NCBI GenBank assembly: GCA_043810595.1
Contig: JBDRNX010000004.1
Span: forward strand, 1 to 10,946
DNA: 10,946 nt
Direction: 5' to 3'
Source: JAWABC01 sp043810595
GTDB taxonomy: Archaea > Nanobdellota > Nanobdellia > SCGC-AAA011-G17 > VGLX01
The notes beneath the pieces are model-generated. The model saw only the letters and a program-made list of their open reading frames with translations. It did no database searches and was not told the origin of the DNA. Positions 1 through 5,780 of the stretch are shown one piece after another. Both the position numbers and the translations under genes were made by a program. How positions within the stretch are numbered: the stretch's first letter is position 1; each line of letters begins with the position of its first letter.

Positions 1-380
1 TATACCAACTAGCCCAACAAATGATAAATGGTAATCCCAGAATATTCAAATATGGGGAACAAAAAAGAGACTATATATATGTAAAAGACGTTGTAACAGC
101 AAACATGCTGGCAGCAAAAGCAAAAGAAAGCTGCATAGTCAACTGCGGTTACGGAAGTGCGACAACATTCAACGACGTGATAAAGATACTAAATGAAGTT
201 ATGGGAACAAACAGGAAACCAGAGTACATAGACAACCCCTACGCAGACAGATACCAAAGCCACACCGAATGCGACATGACATTAGCGCAAGAAAAAATAG
301 GTTTCGTGCCAAAATTCAACATACAAGAAGGAATCAAAGATTACCACAAAAGCGGATTCTTAGTAAAAAACAAAATTTAA
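1..380 (+). CDS. NAD-dependent sugar epimerase, heptose-6-epimerase-like (5' partial)
   Basis: This is the C-terminal part of an extended short-chain dehydrogenase/epimerase. The reading frame is open to the left edge (first full codon at base 3), so the ATG at 21 is internal. The Rossmann domain and YxxxK catalytic site lie outside the window. Visible are the substrate-domain stretch GEQKRDYIYVKDVV, which is very like ADP-L-glycero-D-manno-heptose 6-epimerases and related UDP-sugar epimerases, then a glycine-rich NCGYGSATTFNDVI segment and the closing GFVPKFNIQEGIKDY. Such enzymes invert a sugar carbon in nucleotide-sugar synthesis for surface glycans. The gene abuts the convergent cupin gene with no bases between the stop codons, and together they suggest a glycan-synthesis island continuing to the left. 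The exact substrate (heptose or hexose) cannot be fixed from the C-terminus. The family is sure, the substrate is not. Confidence 0.82.
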   Translation, partial: YQLAQQMINGNPRIFKYGEQKRDYIYVKDVVTANMLAAKAKESCIVNCGYGSATTFNDVIKILNEVMGTNRKPEYIDNPYADRYQSHTECDMTLAQEKIGFVPKFNIQEGIKDYHKSGFLVKNKI

Positions 381-818
381 TTAATAATCCTTAGAAAACT
401 TAAAAGCCCTGTACTTTTTAAGCAAGTCAGAAACATCAACAGGCTTACCCCACTCATGCCTTATCGTGTCAGCATCATCGTGATGTGTAGAGAATTCAAT
501 AATTACACTATGCTTCAAAGCAGTAAAACGATGCGTTTCGCCAGGCTTAATACGCTGGACGTTGCCAGGCTCCATAAACCAATAATTCTTGGGGTGCTCC
601 ATGCTCAGAAGGCCGCGATAAAGCAGAAAAGTTTCGTCCTTGGTGTCATGATTATGCAAGCTTGAACACCAACCCTTCTTAATCTCCAAAAACTTGCCGC
701 AATAATAATCATGATTAACAACCCAAAGCTCCCTACCCCAATCCTTAGGAACAACCTTTATGTTTGCATTACCAAACTGCTTATTCTCCTCAATTCTCTT
801 TAAGATTTTTTCTATCAT
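381..818 (-). CDS. Cupin-domain protein, sugar isomerase / sugar-phosphate type
   Basis: This single-domain cupin has about 145 residues. Cupin motif 1 carries the likely metal ligands H and H in SLHNHDTKDETF with a downstream E, and motif 2 carries a fourth His in RIKPGETHRF. The flanking WGRELWVVN and the closing EFSTHHDDADTIR are typical of small cupins found in nucleotide-sugar and nonulosonate/heptose clusters, where they act as isomerases or epimerases or have unknown roles. I prefer the ATG at 818 to an in-frame TTG at 824, because the TTG overlaps the stop of the preceding dph2 fragment. From 818 the gap to that stop is 2 bases, suggesting translational coupling. No promoter is visible directly upstream, so it probably uses the promoter of the dph2 fragment. 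It converges with the epimerase, with which it may share a glycan pathway. The substrate is unknown. Confidence 0.8.
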   Translation of the reverse strand: MIEKILKRIEENKQFGNANIKVVPKDWGRELWVVNHDYYCGKFLEIKKGWCSSLHNHDTKDETFLLYRGLLSMEHPKNYWFMEPGNVQRIKPGETHRFTALKHSVIIEFSTHHDDADTIRHEWGKPVDVSDLLKKYRAFKFSKDY

Positions 819-820
819 CT

Positions 821-1063
821 TCAAAAACCAAACCTGTTATGACCCCACTGAACTAGAAGATCAACATCCAACTTAGGAACATCACAAGCACCAAAACAGG
901 TGTCAGCCCAGATAAAAATATTAGCACCAGTTTGTTCTTCCAAATAAGATACTATTTCAGTAGCCTCAGGCTTAAGGTTATCCGGAAGCTGAATACAGAC
1001 AGACTTAGCCTTAACCCTTTTTATTTCAGCCACAACCTTTTCAAGCTCTAAATCGTAATCCAT
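821..1063 (-). pseudogene. dph2: Dph2 N-terminal fragment (diphthamide biosynthesis), truncated
   Basis: The 80 residues match the first domain of archaeal Dph2, the radical-SAM-like [4Fe-4S] enzyme that moves aminocarboxypropyl from SAM to a histidine of elongation factor 2. Seen are VCIQLPDNLKPEATEIV near residues 22-38 and DTCFGACDV near 54-62, which holds the first cluster cysteine (the C of GAC in known Dph2). The GH motif near 74-75 follows, and the frame stops at once. Full-length Dph2 is about 330 residues, so domains 2 and 3 and the other two cluster cysteines are missing, and no rest of Dph2 is present downstream. The start is set at ATG 1063 because a TATA box centred at 1088 is about 26 bases upstream and the longer frame begins with a TTG inside that promoter. 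The protein cannot make diphthamide alone. A split gene with a second half elsewhere is an alternative. Confidence 0.75.
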
Positions 1064-1084
1064 CCCAACAAGGAAAAAATAAGA

Positions 1085-1092
1085 ATTTAAAT
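1085..1092. promoter_or_regulatory. Shared bidirectional TATA box (dph2 fragment / ogt)
   Basis: The self-complementary octamer ATTTAAAT is centred at 1088.5. Its centre is about 28 bases before the ATG at 1117 on the plus strand and about 26 bases before the ATG at 1063 on the minus strand. Both distances fit the archaeal TATA-to-start-site spacing, so both transcripts should be leaderless or nearly so. Neither gene has a Shine-Dalgarno sequence. Use in both directions is inferred. Confidence 0.6.
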
Positions 1093-1116
1093 AGTTTATG
1101 AAACTCAAATAAACAT

Positions 1117-1425
1117 ATGGTATTCAGCGAAAAGGTGTACAGGATAACAAGACAGATACCAGAAGGCAAAGTCTCCACATACGGAGAGATAGCAAAAGCA
1201 TTGAACACGAAAGGGTACAGGGCTGTTGGACAAGCCTTGCACGTAAACCCATACGCTCCTATGGTGCCATGCCACAGGGTTGTGAAAACCGACGCAAGCT
1301 TAGGCGGGTTTGCAGGTGGAGTGAATAAAAAAATAAAAATGCTGAAAAAAGAAGGGGTCAAAACAAGGAACAATAATGTGGTAGATTTTGAAAAAGTCTT
1401 ATTTAAGAAGTTCAAAAAGTTCTGA
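1117..1425 (+). CDS. ogt: Methylated-DNA--protein-cysteine methyltransferase (O6-alkylguanine repair)
   Basis: This 102-residue protein is the single catalytic domain of the O6-alkylguanine-DNA alkyltransferase family, which takes the alkyl group from damaged guanine onto its own cysteine in a suicide reaction. The active-site motif PCHRVV is at 51-56 (Cys52), so it is not an alkyltransferase-like protein with Trp at that place. The helix-turn-helix segment YRAVGQALHVNP at 34-45 carries the arginine finger. The flipping Tyr lies in STYGEIAKAL and the closing LGGFAGG loop is present. The N-terminal RNase-H-like domain of longer homologues is absent, as in other short versions. The start ATG is about 28 bases after the TATA box and the message is probably leaderless. 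The last 27 bases overlap the end of pheT on the other strand, and the lysine-rich C-terminus comes partly from this overlap. Confidence 0.93.
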   Translation: MVFSEKVYRITRQIPEGKVSTYGEIAKALNTKGYRAVGQALHVNPYAPMVPCHRVVKTDASLGGFAGGVNKKIKMLKKEGVKTRNNNVVDFEKVLFKKFKKF

Positions 1426-3048
1426 AATGTTAAGTTCGAAGCAGGCAACAGGGGTATCCAAATCAAAATTAGACAATACCTGAGGATGAATCTCCCCTAT
1501 GTAAGCCACTTTCTTGCCCTTAACAACGACACGGCCGACCCTTCCCGGAATAAAACTGCCATGCTCAGCTTCAATAATATCATACTTCAAATCAAGAGCC
1601 CTCATCAAAGCATCAAGTATCTGCTTAACCTCTGTGTAATCAGCCCTGCCATGACAACAAGCAACACCTAACCTTAAAAACTCAGCAACATTAGTCTCTG
1701 TCTTCTCATCCTTAACGAAAACAGTGCCCACCTCAAAAATCCTTTGAGGGTATTCGTTATGCTTATTCCCCTTCAAAACACCCAACAAGCTAGGAACAAT
1801 CCAAGAACGCAACACGTTAAACTCAGAACTTAAAGAATTAGCAAGCTCCACCGGCTCAACATCAACAAGCATATTCTTACCCATATCATCTTTATTAATC
1901 AGGCTGTAATTGTTTGTTTCAACCAAACCAAAGCCCACAAGGAAATTAGCAACCTTACTCCTGAACCTCTCAACAGCATCTTCCTCGGCTATAGTAGCAA
2001 CGTTAGGGATCTCAGGCTTAAAATTATCAAAGCCGTAAGCGATTGAAACATCCTCAACCAGATCACGCTGATGCATAATGTCAGCACGATAAGCAGGAAC
2101 CAGAACTTTTTTGTTCTTATAACCATAACCCATCCTAGCCAAGAGCTTAACCATCTCTGCCTCTTTCAAATCCAAACCAAGGACCTTATTAGCATAAGCA
2201 ACATCAAGCTTCATCTCAGCAGGCTTCAAATCTGGGGTAACAACCTTCTTGTCTGGATAGTGGAGCTCCATAGAATAAATAGAGCCGCCCATGTCCGCAA
2301 GAGCAGTAACGATAATATTCAAGCAAGTCGACAAAGCATTGAAATCAAAACCGGAACACTCTATGAACACTTCTTTGGTTTTCTCTGTGATCTTACCAGT
2401 ATCGTGAGAGTTGATGATAGGAGGCATTGAAAGAACCTTGTTGTTGGCATCTATGAAAACAGGATATTTCTCATAACCCTCAAGCAGATGAGCATACTCA
2501 CGACCAGTAGGATGCTGAGAAATAATCTGCCTACCGTTAATCACATGCGGAAACTCAAGAGGCTGGAATTTAATCTCCTCAGGCTTCAAAGCAACAAACC
2601 TTATGGGGGTTTTTATCTTCTCGAAAGGATAAATTCCGATAGCAGCCTTTTTCCTATTCCTACCATAAGTAACGTGAAGCTTCTCCTGAATCTGAATAAC
2701 CTCCTTAATTTTAGCGTCATCAAACTTCAAATTCTTAACGATAGCACAGGCGGTGTAAGGCCTAACGTTCTTCATGTCCTTACTGATTATAACCTTATCA
2801 GAAGACTTGTTAACCTTATACTCACGCAAACCAGTCTTTGTGCCTATGAAAGATGAGAAAGCACGAGCAAAACCCTGTTCAGAAAGCATGTCAGGCCTGC
2901 TGGAAAAAACCTCAACAACAATCTCATCATCGTTAACAGATTCCAAACCAGTACCCAAGTAACTAATCCTATCCTTAAGCTTATCAAGAGGCAACTTCCT
3001 ACCAACAACCTTCTCAAAAACCTTCCTATTGATATTTATAGTCGGCAT
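1399..3048 (-). CDS. pheT: Phenylalanyl-tRNA synthetase beta subunit, archaeal type
   Basis: PheT pairs with PheS as the alpha2-beta2 enzyme that charges tRNA-Phe, and PheT carries the editing site that hydrolyses Tyr-tRNA-Phe. Its 549 residues match the short archaeal/eukaryal form, which lacks the bacterial tRNA-binding domain at the N-terminus. Order: an N-terminal domain (about 1-60), the B3/B4 editing domain (about 60-250, with SRPDMLSEQGFARAF and QHPTGREYAHLLEG), the B5 DNA-binding-like domain (about 275-345, ending VPAYRADIMHQRDLVEDVSIAYGFDN), and the inactive synthetase-like core (about 355-549, with GEIHPQVL). The start ATG lies one base after the pheS stop, and GGTGA inside the end of pheS can serve as its ribosome site, so the genes form an operon. 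Its 3' end runs 27 bases into the convergent alkyltransferase gene. Nothing suggests damage. Confidence 0.97.
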   Translation of the reverse strand: MPTININRKVFEKVVGRKLPLDKLKDRISYLGTGLESVNDDEIVVEVFSSRPDMLSEQGFARAFSSFIGTKTGLREYKVNKSSDKVIISKDMKNVRPYTACAIVKNLKFDDAKIKEVIQIQEKLHVTYGRNRKKAAIGIYPFEKIKTPIRFVALKPEEIKFQPLEFPHVINGRQIISQHPTGREYAHLLEGYEKYPVFIDANNKVLSMPPIINSHDTGKITEKTKEVFIECSGFDFNALSTCLNIIVTALADMGGSIYSMELHYPDKKVVTPDLKPAEMKLDVAYANKVLGLDLKEAEMVKLLARMGYGYKNKKVLVPAYRADIMHQRDLVEDVSIAYGFDNFKPEIPNVATIAEEDAVERFRSKVANFLVGFGLVETNNYSLINKDDMGKNMLVDVEPVELANSLSSEFNVLRSWIVPSLLGVLKGNKHNEYPQRIFEVGTVFVKDEKTETNVAEFLRLGVACCHGRADYTEVKQILDALMRALDLKYDIIEAEHGSFIPGRVGRVVVKGKKVAYIGEIHPQVLSNFDLDTPVACFELNISELFELLK

Positions 3049-3049
3049 T

Positions 3050-4579
3050 TTACTTCACCCAGAGCTTCATCTCCCTCAACTGCTTCAAATCATTCTTGTA
3101 CAAATCACGAATATCGGTAATGTTAAAGTACTCAGCAACGGACCTCTCAAAGCCGCCGCCCCAAGCAAGCACGGGAACATCCTTACCAAGCAAAGGCTTA
3201 ACCATCTCAGGCCTGAAAATACCGGAACCGCAAACTTCAACCCACTGCTTCTTAATCGGATGATAATACTCAACCTCCATACTAGGCTCTGTGTAAGGGA
3301 AATAAGCAGGCCTAAACCTAATCTTCCCAGAATAACCAAGCTTCTCGAAAAACTCCTTCAAATAACCCATCAAGTGCTTCAAATTAGCATCAGGATCAAC
3401 AACAATCCCCTCAAACTGATAAAACTCAAACAAGTGAGACCAATCCAAAGCCTCATTCCTGAAGTTCTTTGCGATAGAGAAAAACTTAGCGGGAAGATCA
3501 GATTGCTTAAGCGCAGCGATAGTTCTACCAGAAAGAACAGTGGTATGTGTTCTTAAAACATTTTTCTTTGCTTCTTCAGGATTCCAAGAGTAACGCCAGC
3601 CGACGCTGCCAGTAGTCCAACCATTCTCATGAGTCTTCTTAACCCTCTCAACCAACTCCTTATTAGGAAGCTTACCTTTTGCAGGGTTCTTCAAGAAGAA
3701 AGTATCCTGCAACTCACGAACAGGATGGTCCTGAGCAGTGAACAAAGCGTCAAAATTCCAGAAAGAAGTCTGAACCATCTGACCCTTCATCTCCTTAAAG
3801 CCGAGGTCGAGCCAAATCCTCCTAGCCTGCTCAATAACCTCATTAACAAAATGACGCTTACCGGGGGAAATCTTTGGAACGTTAACAGAAACATCATAAC
3901 GACGGAAATTCTTACTCTTCCAAACACCATTCTTGATAATTTCAGGGGTAAGAGCATCGATGAATTCGGAACTGACCTTAAGCTTAGAAAGCTCCTCACC
4001 CAACTTTGTCAATTCAACAGACTTAACCTTAACCACGTTGGTTTTTATGATACCTTTCCTGGTTTTTAATTCATTGTAAGCAAACTTGTCCTCAGGGGAA
4101 AACTTGGAAACTTCAAGAGGAAGCTTTTTCAAATAACTCTCCTCAAGGAATTCCTTGTCAAGAAGCTTCTTACCGTTCTCTGTGATCTTAACCTTCTTAT
4201 CAACAATCATTATAGCTGCTTTCTTCCTTAACAAACCAATGGCTATGTTAAACTCGTCACCCTCCAAGTCAGCTTTTTTCTTAATTGCATCAAGGCTCAT
4301 CTCAGAAGTGCCCAACTCCGTAAGGAACCTTCTTTCAGGCAAACCCTGCTCAGAAAGATATTTCCTTCCGTTAGCATCAAGCTCAACAACCTCTGAAACC
4401 TTGGAAATAATCTTAAGAACATTCTTATTCTCGAACCATTGAAGTGCGCGCATCGCTTCAACTTCCTTAAGCTTAGCCTTCTCTGCCAAAGTTTTAAGGT
4501 CAATACCGTTCTTAAGGAATGGAAGAACACTCCTCTCCAATGGATGTAGAGACTGGATAACCTTGTTAAGATCCTGCAT
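3050..4579 (-). CDS. pheS: Phenylalanyl-tRNA synthetase alpha subunit, archaeal type
   Basis: PheS is the catalytic subunit of phenylalanyl-tRNA synthetase in the cytoplasm. The 509 residues begin with winged-helix tRNA-binding modules (about 1-220) typical of archaeal and eukaryal PheS. The class II core follows: motif 1 around PGKRHFVNEVIEQARRIW (239-256) leading to FWNFDALFTAQDHP, motif 2 FRNEALDWSHLFEFYQFEG (373-391), and motif 3 AWGGGFERSV (472-481). The latter reads GGGFER where many relatives have GLGIER, a conservative change. Thr/Ser-rich THTTVLSGRTI at 344-354 forms part of the active site. It is the first gene of pheS-pheT. The ATG at 4579 lies about 27 bases after a TATA-like box at 4603-4610 with no Shine-Dalgarno, so the message is probably leaderless. 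Confidence 0.97.
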   Translation of the reverse strand: MQDLNKVIQSLHPLERSVLPFLKNGIDLKTLAEKAKLKEVEAMRALQWFENKNVLKIISKVSEVVELDANGRKYLSEQGLPERRFLTELGTSEMSLDAIKKKADLEGDEFNIAIGLLRKKAAIMIVDKKVKITENGKKLLDKEFLEESYLKKLPLEVSKFSPEDKFAYNELKTRKGIIKTNVVKVKSVELTKLGEELSKLKVSSEFIDALTPEIIKNGVWKSKNFRRYDVSVNVPKISPGKRHFVNEVIEQARRIWLDLGFKEMKGQMVQTSFWNFDALFTAQDHPVRELQDTFFLKNPAKGKLPNKELVERVKKTHENGWTTGSVGWRYSWNPEEAKKNVLRTHTTVLSGRTIAALKQSDLPAKFFSIAKNFRNEALDWSHLFEFYQFEGIVVDPDANLKHLMGYLKEFFEKLGYSGKIRFRPAYFPYTEPSMEVEYYHPIKKQWVEVCGSGIFRPEMVKPLLGKDVPVLAWGGGFERSVAEYFNITDIRDLYKNDLKQLREMKLWVK

Positions 4580-4602
4580 GATAATAGAAAAGAGTAGATA
4601 GT

Positions 4603-4610
4603 TTTTAAAT
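4603..4610 (-). promoter_or_regulatory. TATA box of pheS-pheT
   Basis: On the minus strand this reads ATTTAAAA inside an AT-rich stretch, centred about 27 bases before the pheS start codon. The spacing fits an archaeal promoter with the transcription start at or next to the ATG. It lies just downstream of the U-run of the hairpin at 4630-4667, so the operon appears insulated from the trmB transcript. Confidence 0.5.
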
Positions 4611-4618
4611 TTTTTGAT

Positions 4619-4667
4619 AAAAAATAGCCCCTTGGAAGAAGCCCCCTTACGGGAGCTAGATCCAAGG
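4619..4667 (-). ncRNA. GUAA-capped RNA hairpin with U-run; small RNA or terminator
   Basis: Read on the minus strand, CCTTGGA (4667-4661) pairs with TCCAAGG (4636-4630) over 7 base pairs. A symmetric internal loop UCU/UCU follows. An inner stem AGCUCCC/GGGGGCU of 7 pairs, one of them U-G, is closed by the tetraloop GUAA, a GNRA loop. Six U follow at 4624-4619 after a short GGCUA spacer. On the plus strand the wobble becomes a C-A mismatch and the loop is not GNRA, so the minus strand is the likely sense. It sits between the 34-codon ORF after trmB and the pheS promoter. It may end the trmB transcript. It may instead be a separate short RNA, since a TATA-like element at 4690-4696 is about 26 bases before its 5' foot. 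It matches no RNA family I recognise. Confidence 0.45.
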
Positions 4668-4678
4668 AAAGAGGTGTG

Positions 4679-4696
4679 TTATAAATTGCTTTATAA
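4679..4696. repeat. Inverted repeat TTATAAA-ttgc-TTTATAA
   Basis: Two 7-base arms flank a 4-base spacer. The arms are TATA-like on both strands. On the minus strand the arm at 4690-4696 is correctly spaced to start a transcript at the hairpin at 4667, so it may be a promoter. A protein-binding palindrome is also possible. In AT-rich DNA such palindromes arise by chance, so this is a weak call. Confidence 0.35.
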
Positions 4697-4703
4697 CCAT
4701 GAT

Positions 4704-4808
4704 TTATTTTTCAAGCTCTTCGTAAAAGTGTGAAATGTTGAAAATATTAGGCTGGAAATCAAGCAAAACTGATGCCAGCGCAGCGAAATTGAAATTTTCT
4801 TCTTCCAT
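4704..4808 (-). CDS. 34-residue ORF downstream of trmB, unknown function
   Basis: An ATG at 4808 opens 34 codons ending in TAA at 4704, ten bases after the trmB stop. The G-rich GAGGGGGT upstream could act as a ribosome site, with five bases between the G-run and the ATG. The product begins MEEENFNFAALASVLLDF and ends FYEELEK: acidic ends around a hydrophobic middle, no cysteine, no clear membrane helix and no family I recognise. The frame is open further upstream, but that part only overlaps the end of trmB. If real, it is co-transcribed with the regulator and might bind it. A chance ORF of this length is quite possible. Conservation of the short reading frame behind trmB in relatives would decide. 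Confidence 0.4.
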   Translation of the reverse strand: MEEENFNFAALASVLLDFQPNIFNISHFYEELEK

Positions 4809-4818
4809 CTTAACCCCC

Positions 4819-5622
4819 TCATACCTTATCCAAATTACTCCAGGTTGAGTTAAACATCGTTTCAAGAGCAGAGGCAAAGAAAGGCGATGTAACCCATATA
4901 CCGGTATCATAACTCTCATGGATGTCCTTATCGTTCTCTATCATGAACAATATCTCCTTACCATCGACGATTAGGAAACGAGCGTTAATCTTAGAAGCAT
5001 GCCTAACTTCTGCTACGTCTTTTATTTCCTTAGCAAGTTTCTTAGCATCATCGTTAAGAGGGGCAGCAATCTTAATCTTAACGTTACTATCGTTAAGCTT
5101 CTTTAAAACCCTCTTAAATTCGTCAACATCTCTTAAAAAACCAGAAGTACTCGTTACAAAAACGACTGACTTCTCAGCATTACTCAGCATAGTATCAATA
5201 TGATTCCTCAAATTAGTTCTGCCCCTTATAGCACCAGCAAGGTTAGTAGGATCGACGTTGTGAATACCCTGCTTGTAAAGAAGCTCAATCTCCTTGAAAA
5301 GAGTGGTTTCCTTAATTTTCTCAAGAAGTTCAAGCTGGTAATCAGAAGTCTTCTTAATAGAATTCTTAACCCTCTTAACTATCTCGTCAGGCTGAACCGC
5401 TATGTACTTAATAGGCTTACCAAGCTTTATGATTACAAAGCCACGCTTCTCCAGGCTTTCCAATACGTCATAGCTTCTTGACCTAGGAACGCCGGAAATG
5501 TCAGCGAGCTCTCCAGCTGTAGCAAGGCCACGAGACAAAAGAGCAGTCCAAATCTTAACCTCATAAATGTTAAGATCAAAAGCCGACCTCAACTTTTTCA
5601 AAAAATCTTCTTGAACAATCAT
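4819..5622 (-). CDS. TrmB-family transcriptional regulator
   Basis: This 267-residue archaeal regulator has an N-terminal winged helix-turn-helix (about 10-80). The recognition region is GELADISGVPRSRSYDVLESLEKRGFV, with the wing around LGKPIKYIAV. A helical linker (about 81-115) that probably dimerises follows, then a phospholipase-D-like effector domain (about 120-267) with AIRGRTNLRNHI, EKSVVFVTS and NARFLIVDGKEILFMI, as in TrmB relatives. It lacks the long maltose-binding extension of classical TrmB, so the ligand is unknown. The start is set at ATG 5622 because GGAGG lies 8 bases before it. An in-frame GTG at 5637 would place this Shine-Dalgarno inside the gene. The promoter contains repeats that look like its own operators. 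It is downstream of an ABC exporter transcribed the same way, but has its own promoter. Confidence 0.92.
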   Translation of the reverse strand: MIVQEDFLKKLRSAFDLNIYEVKIWTALLSRGLATAGELADISGVPRSRSYDVLESLEKRGFVIIKLGKPIKYIAVQPDEIVKRVKNSIKKTSDYQLELLEKIKETTLFKEIELLYKQGIHNVDPTNLAGAIRGRTNLRNHIDTMLSNAEKSVVFVTSTSGFLRDVDEFKRVLKKLNDSNVKIKIAAPLNDDAKKLAKEIKDVAEVRHASKINARFLIVDGKEILFMIENDKDIHESYDTGIWVTSPFFASALETMFNSTWSNLDKV

Positions 5623-5646
5623 TTGAACATCCTCCACTCTCCAAAA

Positions 5647-5674
5647 TGTAACTACTAAAGGAATGTAACCACTA
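5647..5674. promoter_or_regulatory. Direct repeat TGTAACYACTA x2, likely trmB operator
   Basis: TGTAACTACTA at 5647-5657 and TGTAACCACTA at 5664-5674 are 17 bases apart and differ at one base. On the minus strand the second overlaps the downstream edge of the trmB TATA box and the first covers the predicted start site, a position that would block transcription. TrmB-family proteins often regulate their own genes. Autorepression here is inferred. Confidence 0.55.
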
Positions 5675-5687
5675 TATAAAGCTTTCG
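5672..5687 (-). promoter_or_regulatory. BRE/TATA promoter of trmB
   Basis: On the minus strand CGAAAGC is followed by TTTATATAG, a good match to an archaeal BRE plus TATA box. The expected start site is near 5650, giving a leader of about 28 bases that carries GGAGG before the ATG at 5622. Confidence 0.65.
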
Positions 5688-5697
5688 GTTTTTAATC

Positions 5698-5710
5698 ATT
5701 ATATAGTAGT
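5698..5710. promoter_or_regulatory. Inverted third copy of the trmB operator-like motif
   Basis: ATTATATAGTAGT on the plus strand matches, in inverted orientation, TTTATATAGTGGT read on the minus strand of the trmB TATA region (11 of 13 bases). With the direct repeat this makes three related half-sites around one promoter. Confidence 0.4.
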
Positions 5711-5744
5711 AAAAAAATAAGGGGCAAATATCGTGCAGAATAAG

Positions 5745-5780
5745 GGCTAAAAAGCAGTTTAATAACTTTTCTAAAAAGAA
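5745..5780 (-). terminator. T-tract terminator after the ABC exporter
   Basis: Downstream of the permease stop the minus strand holds two CTTTTTAG tracts (5778-5771 and 5754-5747). The first forms a weak CTTTT-tag-AAAAG stem at 5766-5778. Oligo-T tracts terminate transcription in archaea. The call is modest because the region is AT-rich. Confidence 0.4.

Noticed and set aside
1041..1466. A 141-codon minus-strand ORF opposite the alkyltransferase
   Set aside because: It is antisense to a well-conserved gene with the PCHRVV site, and the translation is a Phe/Leu-rich shadow.
4630..4667. Reading the hairpin as a tRNA or a box C/D or H/ACA guide RNA
   Set aside because: There is no cloverleaf, no RUGAUGA/CUGA boxes and no ACA at the 3' end.
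4704..4919. The longer 71-codon version of the ORF after trmB
   Set aside because: Its first 37 codons overlap the coding end of trmB and read as a shadow. Only the part from the ATG at 4808 is plausible.
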